A stretch of DNA of 64,000 nt, taken from positions 1-64,000 of the forward strand of contig JAIQZQ010000091.1 in assembly GCA_021777105.1 (NCBI GenBank), written 5' to 3'. The notes beneath the pieces were generated by a model. It was not told the origin of the DNA, searched no databases, and was given only the letters and a program-made list of their open reading frames with translations. This stretch comes from Candidatus Anammoxibacter sp. Lineage in GTDB: Bacteria; Planctomycetota; Brocadiia; Brocadiales; Anammoxibacteraceae. This document shows positions 26,929-35,120 of the stretch, piece after piece; within the stretch, counting starts at the first letter, position 1; the number at the start of each line of letters is the position of its first letter. Made by a program: the position numbers and the translations under genes.

Positions 26929-27579
26929 GATAAATAACTCCTTATAATAAATGCGCCAATTGTTCTGATTTAACGCCGAATCAGAGTCTGCTTGATTTTT
27001 ATGAAATGTTCTTCATGTAAAAAGCTCCGAATAAATATATTATGAACCTTTTATTATTGCTGCTAATCTTTTAGACGTCAATTGAATTCCGTATAACAAT
27101 GCCGCTGTTTAATTGAACTAATGAAAACGGAGCAGCTTGTCTGCTCTAGTGAGAATTATTCTCGGAGGGGATAATTTGTGACTCTATGGAATTCCCCCCG
27201 CTGCTTGCGTGAGTTTTTGACCTTCGTCTCGCCATGTCAAATAAAATGCCGTATGCGCCAAATGGCGCTTTAAGAAAAGGCTGTTAAATCTTGAATATTG
27301 TTCCGTAAATCAATAGGATATCTCTAAAAACAGCAAGATCATAAATTACCTAAACATAATAATTAAGACCTGACCTTGGGCTTTGCCCCTTAAATAACCA
27401 CAAAGTTTTTGCTTTTCTTCATGCCTTTGTGGCTTTGTGGCTAAAATTGCTTTTGATTCTATAAATTAAAGTTTATGCGGAAGCTCTGTATGAAGGTGGC
27501 GGGTATTTCACCTTCGTCTCGCCATGCAACCTAAATCTAAAAAGAGGGGTGGCTTTTTAATAAGTGATAATTGGTTTTT
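26929..27579. other. Non-coding repeat-rich region
   Basis: No gene seen. Contains a structured segment at 27130-27170 (GAGC-loop-GCTC then GAGAATTATTCTC) related to 18978-19025, the second copy of the intergenic repeat (27311-27395), a CTTTGTGGCTTTGTGGC repeat, and a doublet of TTCACCTTCGTCTCGCCATG-like sequence (about 27220 and 27510). Confidence 0.55.
27311..27395. repeat. Intergenic repeat, copy 2
   Basis: Matches 25861-25965 in the AGGATAT...ACAGCAAGATCA part and in the GGGC-TTTG-CCC-type hairpin. The TTTATGCGGAAGCTCTGT stretch that precedes copy 1 here follows at 27476, so the order is permuted. Confidence 0.55.
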
Positions 27580-28233
27580 TTATGGTTTGCAAACTTCACA
27601 TGGTTTGCCGCCTGAGTTTGCGGCATCGTCAGACGAACCAAATTTAACCAGTTCATCTTTTTCTATATTTGAAATAACATCACAGTCTTCTTTGTGATAT
27701 GTTCGTGAATCTTTACCGGCAAAAACTTTCCCCGGTTTTTTAGCGCTATTCTCATTTGTTATATCTTTCTCATAATCTTTGAGATTGCCGCCATTAATTT
27801 TCACGCCTATTATATCTAAAAAATCTTCTCCTATTCCAACGACTTTGTCGTCATGCAATATCACGGGAGTCAACTCCTCGTCCGTTATGGCTCCATCATT
27901 AATTGCCCGGGTATAATAATATAAGATTTCATAGAGACCATCCGCTAATTGCGCTTCTTTAGTTTTATAAGGGTTTGTGATCGTAACAGACTCATTAGTT
28001 GAACCGGAAAATGATTTTGTCCCCATTATTTTATAAACTCGTGATTTTGGCGTTCCTATTTTTATCTTCCGTATCTTCTTTCTATTTTTTAAAGCGTTAT
28101 TTTTATAGACATCTCTGGAGTACAATGGGGTTAAATTATGCCGTGGGGATAAAGTTGCCGACAGCACAGGAGACGCGCAACTTGCAAACATTATAAATAG
28201 AATAATTAATAAAACAAATTTTCTTATATACAT
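27580..28233 (-). CDS. Lipoprotein with DUF3192-like part and Ada-type Cys motif
   Basis: A 217-residue protein with N-terminal MYIRKFVLLIILFIMFASC, a plausible lipobox with Cys19. The middle (about 55-135) with KIGTPKSRVYKIMGTKSF and ILYYYTRAINDGAITDEELT resembles DUF3192/SmpA-like outer-membrane lipoproteins. The C terminus has YHKEDCDVISNI...KPCEVCKP, the short zinc-type motif often found near secreted nucleases and Ada-like domains. The combination is unusual; function unknown. Confidence 0.65.
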   Translation of the reverse strand: MYIRKFVLLIILFIMFASCASPVLSATLSPRHNLTPLYSRDVYKNNALKNRKKIRKIKIGTPKSRVYKIMGTKSFSGSTNESVTITNPYKTKEAQLADGLYEILYYYTRAINDGAITDEELTPVILHDDKVVGIGEDFLDIIGVKINGGNLKDYEKDITNENSAKKPGKVFAGKDSRTYHKEDCDVISNIEKDELVKFGSSDDAANSGGKPCEVCKP

Positions 28234-28338
28234 TATAAAATTTCTCTAAAAATATTCATGATCCTAAGACAAAGCCCTTATAATACTTTTATTTTATCCT
28301 ACTCTACGTCAAGGTCTGCCCCTGAGGCTTTCCTCTTA

Positions 28339-29694
28339 TTACACAAGTATTCCTCGTCTACCTGAGCAAGGCCAACCCTCTTTATTTTTATGTGGATAGA
28401 GTTTTAGGTTTTTATTTTTTCTATAGAATTTCCTTTCACAAATTGAACATTCATAAACGAAACTAGAATCATTTTTTGATATTGGATTATTTGCCATTCT
28501 TCTTGTTGGTGGCATTGAAATAGCACCACTTGAACTGATTTCAACAGGAAATTTCTCTGCATATGCAATATTTGTAATTTCTATTGATTGAATATTTGAA
28601 ATTGAATATGCTTTTGCATGATTTGCTTCTCTCTCAAATCCATAAAACAACCTATTGCCAATTCTTGAAGTTCTGAATGAAAGCGGTTCCACTGTTCTGG
28701 TTTTATTTTTGTATTCTAATTTAATACAGACTCTGTTTGCTGCCGCAAATTGAATTTTGTGCAAAAGGAAATTAGTAGAATGCGCATCAATTACTCTACC
28801 AGGGTGGAAAATTTCTTCATCTTTAGCAGATACCGAGACAATTTTGCTTTCAGATAATTGTCCTTTCAACCAATCAAAAAATGGGGATAAATCGTTCCAA
28901 AACGATGAAAGGTTTGGAAGATGTGACAGCTGATGGGCCAGCATATACTTCCATTGAGGTTCTAATTCATCAAACTTTTCATGCTCTTCGATGTGTTGGA
29001 ATGTAGGTGTTAAAATCTTTTTATAGCTGCATTTTTTTTGAAGCACATTATAAACAAGTGTAGGATTATCAATCATCTGTCTATTTCTGAAGAAATGAAC
29101 AACATCGTATAAGTCTCTCGGCCTTGCTCTTTGAGCTAAAGCTCTAATTTTTTCCGCTACAACTTCTTCGAAAGCATAACAATTAGCATATATCCCTTGA
29201 GATGGCTCATCGGTATATGGATGATGCACTTTATTCCTTACAGTTTTGAGTACTACTATTTCATCCGTAGTCAAATCCAGTTTTATAGTTGCAATGCCTT
29301 GTTTTCTTCTCAATGGTCCGTTGTAATATATTTTACCTTGAGCAGAATAGTTCCCATTACCTTTGTCAATAATTTTAAATTTAAACTTGTCCGTAAAGAA
29401 TTCTAATCCAACTTCTTCCATCAAAAATTCTGCAATTTCAATAAAATTATTTAATAGAAATTGTTCAGTTAAATGTGATTGCTTTGTAACTGTGAAATCT
29501 AAATCTTCAGAGAATCTGTATGTCTCAAAAAAACATTTTTTTAGGCTTGTGCCTCCTTTAAATGCCCAGATTGAAGTTTCAGGTTGTCGATTTATTCCAA
29601 ATAACATCCAACCAAGAACATAATCTTTTGCAACCGTATCCGGGTTGAGCTCCAAACCTGCCGCCATTTTCAGGATTTCATTTTTTTCGATCAT
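28339..29694 (-). CDS. AbiEii-type nucleotidyltransferase toxin fused to WYL-like and zinc-finger regions
   Basis: A 451-residue protein. Residues 1-300 are the AbiEii/AbiGii nucleotidyltransferase: GGTSLKKCF and RFSEDLDFTV form the active site, and EEVVAEKIRALAQRARPRDL the conserved second motif. Residues about 315-395 (RVCIKLEYKNKTRTVEPLSF, RIGNRLFYGFER, SISNIQSIEI) look like a WYL sensor domain. The tail has YECSICERKFYRKN with a later Cys, a small zinc-finger-like end. Typical AbiEii proteins are about 300 residues, so this is a fusion. Such toxins transfer nucleotides onto tRNA or similar acceptors. It overlaps the antitoxin gene by 17 bases. The WYL call is by pattern. Confidence 0.8.
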   Translation of the reverse strand: MIEKNEILKMAAGLELNPDTVAKDYVLGWMLFGINRQPETSIWAFKGGTSLKKCFFETYRFSEDLDFTVTKQSHLTEQFLLNNFIEIAEFLMEEVGLEFFTDKFKFKIIDKGNGNYSAQGKIYYNGPLRRKQGIATIKLDLTTDEIVVLKTVRNKVHHPYTDEPSQGIYANCYAFEEVVAEKIRALAQRARPRDLYDVVHFFRNRQMIDNPTLVYNVLQKKCSYKKILTPTFQHIEEHEKFDELEPQWKYMLAHQLSHLPNLSSFWNDLSPFFDWLKGQLSESKIVSVSAKDEEIFHPGRVIDAHSTNFLLHKIQFAAANRVCIKLEYKNKTRTVEPLSFRTSRIGNRLFYGFEREANHAKAYSISNIQSIEITNIAYAEKFPVEISSSGAISMPPTRRMANNPISKNDSSFVYECSICERKFYRKNKNLKLYPHKNKEGWPCSGRRGILV

Positions 29695-30496
29695 ATTTTT
29701 GTTTCCAAAATTCTGATGTTTTTAGTTTCCATTTACAAATATTAAGTTTTGACGGCACGGTTGGGTCAAACACTGAGAAACCGGATGAAATATTTTCCAA
29801 AAATATTGATAAAACGTTCTCATTTGCGTTAAACATTGTTTCATATATCAAGCCAAGTCTCTTAAAAATCGTCTTATTATTCATTTGATGGGCATATTGT
29901 ATCAATAAATCAACATTATAATCCTCTGAATCAATATATTCGGAAAAAAAATCTGTAATATTTGTAATTCCACCGGCTATTTTAGGATCATCAAGTAAGT
30001 CAATCATAGTTTTAGAAGGATCACTAATTTTAATTTTTTTACTTCCAAACCACAATGTCTTTAATCCAAATAACTTATGCCTGGAAATAGTCTTAAGTTT
30101 AAATTTGATACCACCATGAACAGGATTACGATTTTTGACTTGTTTAATGGTGAAATATGTTACAGATTCAATAATTTGTTCTGAGAAATCCCAGTGTTTT
30201 ACCGCGCTAAAACCGGCAATATATCCGGGGCCGTATAAAGAATCTACTACAAGAAATGGCTCCTCTACAATTACTTTGCTTGTTGTTGATTCTAAAGGAA
30301 TTGGAATGTATGCGCCCATTTTGATTCGTTTGATCCAACCACTCTTATTCCATCTTGAAAGTAGTCTTCCTGATTCCTGAGCTGCAATCTTTAAAGTTTC
30401 AGAAACTAATCTAGGTGTAATTACACTGTAATTATTTTCCAAAACTCTACTTAGCTTATTTCGATAGGATTTTCCTATTCCTGATAATTCATCCAT
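29678..30496 (-). CDS. AbiEi-family antitoxin
   Basis: About 272 residues. I start at the ATG at 30496 (MDELSGIGKSYRNKLS); upstream codons to 30664 are hydrophobic and unrelated. The N-terminal winged helix (VSETLKIAAQESGRLLSRWN, then GWIKRIKMGAYIPIP) and the body with PFLVVDSLYGPGYIAGFSAV and KISDPSKTMIDLLDDP are diagnostic for the AbiEi-type antitoxin, which represses its own promoter and counters AbiEii. The pair makes a type IV toxin-antitoxin or abortive-infection system. Confidence 0.88.
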   Translation of the reverse strand: MDELSGIGKSYRNKLSRVLENNYSVITPRLVSETLKIAAQESGRLLSRWNKSGWIKRIKMGAYIPIPLESTTSKVIVEEPFLVVDSLYGPGYIAGFSAVKHWDFSEQIIESVTYFTIKQVKNRNPVHGGIKFKLKTISRHKLFGLKTLWFGSKKIKISDPSKTMIDLLDDPKIAGGITNITDFFSEYIDSEDYNVDLLIQYAHQMNNKTIFKRLGLIYETMFNANENVLSIFLENISSGFSVFDPTVPSKLNICKWKLKTSEFWKQKYDRKK

Positions 30497-30881
30497 AATG
30501 ATAACTATTATACTGTTTTTGCCGGTAAAAGGCAAAAATGGAATAAAATATGTATAGAATTGTTTTTTAGCATAAGCTATAGAGAGTTTGGCCGTATATG
30601 TCACGGGCATTACAGCATGTGACTTCACCTTAATTGTGTTGATCATAATTAGGGGGGCAGGCAATATAAAATAAATTCAATTTAATTCAATTTTCAAAAA
30701 GGCGAATTTAAAACTGAATCTCGAATGTGGGGTAATTTATATGTGTAAATCTCTTTGATGAAAAATATTTATGGATGATGGGAGGGGGGGGGTAATCTTC
30801 TTTTATTTCTGTTTCACCTCATCATCCATATAATCTTCCGAATTCTGCATTTTTATTAACAAATGAAAAAGGTTCCACTTC

Positions 30882-31060
30882 GGACTCGGCAAGAAACAGG
30901 TTAGCTTTCTTTATCCGATTCTTCACATCATCTTTGTGAGATCTTCAATCGTCAAATCCTTAACGTGGCTTAGGCCACGCTGCGAATTTTACTCAATCAG
31001 ATCTCGCAAATCTAATGCAAATCTTCAACTAAAAAAGCTAACCTGTTTCTTGTCGAGTCC
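30882..31060 (-). repeat. Nested-hairpin element B
   Basis: Outer arms of 27 bases (30882-30908 and 31034-31060) are inverted with one mismatch, including CAAGAAACAGGTTAGCT. A middle stem is built on GAGATCT/AGATCTC, and the core hairpin CGTGGC-CTAA-GCCACG (minus strand) is at 30964-30979. Core flanks AAGGATTTGACGATTGAAG match the other copies. Confidence 0.7.
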
Positions 31061-31159
31061 TTAATCCAGAACCCAAACACCTCAACAAAAAGCGCCTCGC
31101 GAAGTAATAAAGGGCTTGGGAAAAATCAATTAGCGCTTTTCCGTTGAAGAGCTGCGTTA

Positions 31160-31262
31160 GATTTGGTCATTATGATTGAGTTGAACCGGAAGCGCGGCCT
31201 AAGCCGCGTTGAGGATTTGACGATAGAAGAATGGCCGAAGATAATGTGGCTATTCTGCTAAA
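31160..31262 (+). repeat. Nested-hairpin element A
   Basis: Core hairpin CGCGGC-CTAA-GCCGCG (31193-31208) with flanks ATTGAGTTGAACCGGAAG and TTGAGGATTTGACGATAGAA. A middle pairing of CATTAT and ATAATG is visible; no clear outer stem. The sequence after it (CTGAGTCCTAAATCC) resembles the right end of element B. Boundaries are approximate. Confidence 0.6.
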
Positions 31263-31348
31263 AAATGTAAAGTGGTTTTGCCTGAGTCCTAAATCCTATT
31301 AAGCAAATAATCCTTCTCAACATCGCCCGAGGAGGTGATTAAATTTAA

Positions 31349-31513
31349 CTTGCTCATTTAACTTTTACATTTAGGTTAGACTTGTTCAAACTAAATGATG
31401 TAAACCGGAAGCATAGCCTAAGCTATGTTGAGGATTTGGCGATTGAAGTTTGGAGAAAGGCTTGTCCTCGTGAAAACGGGGATCTCCCTGAAGGTGAACG
31501 TTAAATGAGTAAG
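31349..31513 (+). repeat. Nested-hairpin element C
   Basis: Outer arms CTTGCTCATTTAAC (31349-31362) and GTTAAATGAGTAAG (31500-31513), middle arms TTCAAACT (31385) and AGTTTGGA (31447), core CATAGC-CTAA-GCTATG (31412-31427). Sequences of all stems differ from the other copies while pairing is retained. Confidence 0.7.
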
Positions 31514-31608
31514 GCTAGATTAACCGCCTCCGCAGACGTACACCGGCAATGTTGTTTTTGAAAAATACATAGAACTGCCGTAAATTAGATTTTTAAAATT
31601 CAGATTTT

Positions 31609-31700
31609 GGTTATATTTGAACTTTATGATTGAACGATTCCGCAAGCGTAGCCAAAGCTACGTTGAGGAAATCGTGATTGAAAAACGTTCAAATATAGCC
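31609..31700 (+). repeat. Nested-hairpin element D
   Basis: Outer arms GGTTATATTTGAAC (31609-31622) and GTTCAAATATAGCC (31687-31700), middle ACGATT/AATCGT, core CGTAGC-CAAA-GCTACG (31647-31662) followed by TTGAGGAAATCGTGATTGAA. The most compact copy. Confidence 0.7.
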
Positions 31701-31975
31701 GAAAGATGGATTATTAAAAGTTTAATTTATGACAGCTCAATGTATGGATATGATATATGGCATCCTCGCCTTCCACAACCATCCTTGGAATTCCGACCAT
31801 CGTAACCCTCCTTTCAGTAATGTCTTACAGTCTTTTAAGCCATTTTTTTATAAAAATACAATTCTACAAAATTCATGCTCACATATTAAGCATAAACATC
31901 CTGTCCCCAGTTATTCCTTAGCGTCCGGTGAATGTAATTGTTAGCTGACATACCACGATAAACATACAAATGAAG

Positions 31976-33106
31976 TCAACATCGCTTTTCATAAGGCAAT
32001 GTTATTATTCCAGCGTCAGATGCTTCACTCAAATAAGACAGTGATCTGTTACACCACTTATTTTCATATTTAAGAATAGATTTATATCCAGTAGCCATGA
32101 CTTTTATCGCCCCAGTGGCAATTCCAACAACTGCGGTAGTACTTTCAATAGGAGCACCAATCATAGATTCTGCGATTTTTCCAACTGCTAAAGCTACAGC
32201 AGGAGTCTTCCAGCTAAAAATACTTTGAAAAGTTGGTATAATTACATCAGACTTAAATGCCTTTATCATTCCTTTTTTCAGGTAGTTTAGTTCATTGATG
32301 AATACTTCTTTGCTACACATGATGGCGTCCTTAACTTCAACTTCTGTACTGGAAGAAAGAATTCTCTGCTCCAAATTTGAGAGCCATACACGTAAAGCAA
32401 GTAATTGATCCCAATTTTCTTTTCTAAATTTCACAATATCTACCCATGGTACGTTTGGACCCGGAGCTGGTAATAATCCTACCGTAATAATCCTCGCAGC
32501 ACATGTTTTTTCTGATTTTTCCCCATAGGCTAATATTTCATTATGCAACTGATCTGTTCCTGGAATAATGAACTCAGTCGAATTATGTGCATATGAATGC
32601 ATATATGCACCAAGAGCAGATAACCGCTCCTTGATTAGAACGTCAGTTATTGAAGAGATATCAGGTACAGGGTTTTTATTATTTCCATAGCAGCACATAG
32701 AAACAGTTAAATTCCTTAATTTATCGTCTGCCTGATTGAGCATAGAAGACAATTCTTTTTTACATCCATAATCAAGCTTGATCGCTCTATAGACGCCACA
32801 ATCTTCTAGAAAAAGACGTGTGTCTTTATTGTGTTGAGTCTTTGCTAACTCAATGTCCTTTTCTTTTTTTGACAATGGGCAAGAGCCATATTCTATAGTC
32901 GGCGACATTGGCCCGATATGGCAATCTGCATGGATATCAGCCGCATGATCAAGGACATCTTGCTTGTCTAAATATGCACTCCTTAATTCTGTATCCAACA
33001 CTGCTATCTCATCCCAATACAATAGAACACGGCGAAGAAATGCATCATTTTGAGGCATGATATATGGGTAGTATAGCAAGGTTCTTTTAGGCGTGTGTGT
33101 AATCAT
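31976..33106 (-). CDS. DUF6236-like protein of unknown function
   Basis: A 376-residue protein beginning with MITHTPKRTLLYYPYIMPQN and VLLYWDEIAVLDTE. The LYYPY...LYWD.I opening resembles the DUF6236 family. No membrane helix or catalytic motif is evident; a glycine/alanine-rich helix (AVVGIATGAIKVMATGY) lies near the C terminus. There is no clear ribosome site. It stands alone between the hairpin elements and a decayed gene, in a region rich in defence modules, but no partner gene is seen. Family call tentative. Confidence 0.6.
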   Translation of the reverse strand: MITHTPKRTLLYYPYIMPQNDAFLRRVLLYWDEIAVLDTELRSAYLDKQDVLDHAADIHADCHIGPMSPTIEYGSCPLSKKEKDIELAKTQHNKDTRLFLEDCGVYRAIKLDYGCKKELSSMLNQADDKLRNLTVSMCCYGNNKNPVPDISSITDVLIKERLSALGAYMHSYAHNSTEFIIPGTDQLHNEILAYGEKSEKTCAARIITVGLLPAPGPNVPWVDIVKFRKENWDQLLALRVWLSNLEQRILSSSTEVEVKDAIMCSKEVFINELNYLKKGMIKAFKSDVIIPTFQSIFSWKTPAVALAVGKIAESMIGAPIESTTAVVGIATGAIKVMATGYKSILKYENKWCNRSLSYLSEASDAGIITLPYEKRC

Positions 33107-33482
33107 CGCAAACTTTATTATAGTTTCTTATTTATCGGACTGTAATAGTCAGTATTTTACAGCTAACGATGCGCTAAGCCGCCCGAAACGGCTAAATAAA
33201 ATAATTACGAATACTTAAAAAACAAATTAAAACCGGCAAACTTGAGGGTAGGCTTTAGCGGCTTGTTGGAAACGAGATACTCACTAAACCTTGACGTTCA
33301 GAAAACCATGCTTTTGCATTTCAACCGGAAATATCATTAAGATTGCTGCTATTTTGTTTAAATTTCAATTGATTATATGATAAATAAATGCTTCGTCTTA
33401 TCAATCTGTTACTGAAAAAGTATCACTTTCCATTTGTTAATGAAACAATATACTGTCTGTCGTCAATGTTTTGCTGGAAACA
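33107..33482. other. Non-coding region
   Basis: I see no gene. GGCTTTAGCGGC and GCTAAGCCGCCC form a loose inverted pair around 33173 and 33250. Composition is AT-rich like the surrounding island. Confidence 0.45.
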
Positions 33483-33912
33483 TCACAGCTTACTTGCCAT
33501 CTCTTTAGTATCCATTTCAATCCTTGAAAAGCCAAACCATTTTTTACCTAAATCTTTTAAAGAAACCCCAATATGAAAAACGATCTTGTTATCAATAATC
33601 ATAACTATTTAAAACAGCTGAAAGCATTGCAACGCCTTGCTCTGTAAATGCGTAAGGATTAGAAGAAGAATGCTTTAAAACTTTAAACCGGTCACAATTT
33701 GTGACCAGTTCATCTTTTTCATAATTATTAAGTTGAAATCTAAATATCTCAGGAAATCTTTCACTATTTTTTTTTACTGCTTGATTTAAAATGTTTGTTT
33801 CAACCCGAAACAATTCAGCCAAATCTCTATCAAACATCACAGGTAAACCTCTATATGTAAAAATACGATCCTGAATTTATTCGTGTTTTATTATTAGATT
33901 TTTTTTACTCAT
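33483..33912 (-). pseudogene. Decayed ORF6N-domain gene
   Basis: Reading from the ATG at 33912: MSKKNLIIKHE, then an in-frame TAA (33877-33879), then IQDRIFTYRGLPVMFDRDLA, clearly the ORF6N start. The frame runs through YAFTEQGVAMLSAVLNS to a stop at about 33592. In the adjacent frame the family's C terminus reappears: NKIVFHIGVSLKDLGKKW, ending at 33483. So there is one nonsense codon plus an internal deletion with frame change. ORF6N proteins are DNA-binding, usually of phage or mobile origin; this one cannot be functional as a whole. Confidence 0.8.
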
Positions 33913-34014
33913 AATTCATAACCCATTCTTCAAAAAAAAAGGTTATAACGTCCAGTGCCAAGATATCCCTATTACGATGAATATTTCATATCAGAATGAC
34001 CAACAGTGTTGATA

Positions 34015-34044
34015 CATGGAAAATTGAGATTTAAATTTTCCATG
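34015..34044. repeat. 11-bp perfect inverted repeat
   Basis: CATGGAAAATT-N8-AATTTTCCATG downstream of the unknown minus-strand gene. A hairpin without T tract; might end that transcript. Confidence 0.4.
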
Positions 34045-34166
34045 TTGCTGATATTCAATATGGAAAACAGAGTATTTTATACATATTCTTATATTAATAG
34101 GCGCCAAGAGCAGAAAGAGGTGAAATGTACGATTGGGGCAAAGAGTAGCATGCCCATCATCAAAAG

Positions 34167-35120
34167 CTACCATCCGCCCCAGGTTCCTATTCTCAGGCAT
34201 CCAATGACGTCGAATATGAGATTTCCAGATACGGTTGAATACCTTGCCGGGAGTTGTGCAACCAACCAACGGACAAAGCCGCCTGTTTTGGAAAAGTCTT
34301 TCCAATTCTTCTTTGGCGCGTGGCTCATTAAACCGTGAAGTTCCTCATATCCTTCTTCTCCTTCTATTGCAGAAGGCCCGAAGTCTATCATGGTTGCGAA
34401 AATGTCCAGTTTTTCTTTTATGGCTCCCAATATAGCGCTCAACTCCAATCTCTTTTCCTCATAGTAAGCGAGATTGCCATTATTTCCTTTTTGAAATAAG
34501 TGAAATCCATTTCCGAAACCTAGTTGTACGCCTGTATCGCGCGTGACCTCAAACAGCGGGGCAAATCCTCTGTATTGATAAGTGGCAAAACCATACGTCT
34601 CGCTTGATCGGCCCTCAGCTATGGTCTCACAAAAGATTCCTCTGTAATTTAGCCTGCTCCAGACTCTTGTATAGGGGTAATCAGCATCCACGCCTTCGAA
34701 TCCGGCGTAGTCTTTGTTAATTACTACATTGTAATGAGTTGTCGTTGAATCAAGCCAGATCTTGGAGCCGGACTTTACAAAACAGAGCCTTTTTCTAACG
34801 TGTGGGTTTCCTTCTCGCCAAACCTGAAAGCGGCAACCGGGCACGCCGTCAAAAGTTCCTTGTGTGCCGCCGTCTGATATGATTTTCATGCCCGGCATAT
34901 AACCTGCTGTTCCAGCCTTAAGGCTAGCCATTATAATTGTAAGATTGATGCTGGTTCCATATCCGGGATCTACAAGGTAAAAACTGTCGCAAATATTCCA
35001 GAAAAGGCCAAGGGAACAGCCTACGTCTGCCCCTGCCGCAAGATATAGTAGGCGCCTATTTACTCCTGTGTCATAACGCAGAAGGTAGTTGCGCGCTGTT
35101 GATATTGTTTTTTTTGGCAT
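34167..35120 (-). CDS. Unknown protein
   Basis: A 317-residue protein starting MPKKTISTARNYLLRYDTGV. Near the N terminus, RRLLYLAAGADVGCSLGLFW followed by YLVDPGYG looks like a glycine-rich nucleotide-type loop and acidic strand, similar in outline to class I methyltransferases, though the remaining motifs are absent. The rest is rich in aromatics. No secretion signal. Isolated gene beside a pseudogene; I do not recognise the family. Confidence 0.55.
   Translation of the reverse strand: MPKKTISTARNYLLRYDTGVNRRLLYLAAGADVGCSLGLFWNICDSFYLVDPGYGTSINLTIIMASLKAGTAGYMPGMKIISDGGTQGTFDGVPGCRFQVWREGNPHVRKRLCFVKSGSKIWLDSTTTHYNVVINKDYAGFEGVDADYPYTRVWSRLNYRGIFCETIAEGRSSETYGFATYQYRGFAPLFEVTRDTGVQLGFGNGFHLFQKGNNGNLAYYEEKRLELSAILGAIKEKLDIFATMIDFGPSAIEGEEGYEELHGLMSHAPKKNWKDFSKTGGFVRWLVAQLPARYSTVSGNLIFDVIGCLRIGTWGGW

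Larger units (their letters stand above)
30497..31975. other. 1.5-kb non-coding region with four nested-hairpin elements
   Basis: No gene is supported. Most of 30.88-31.70 kb is built from four related palindromic elements described separately. 30780-30800 has a short G run. Small frames in this stretch follow the palindromes and lack ribosome sites. Confidence 0.6.

Noticed and set aside
31349..31513. Integron attC site
   Set aside because: Element C has ATTTAAC and GTTAAAT boxes that fit the attC consensus, but the pairing continues outside the boxes and elements B and D lack them; no integrase gene is seen.
33388..33576. 62-residue plus-strand frame
   Set aside because: It is the antisense of the decayed ORF6N C terminus.
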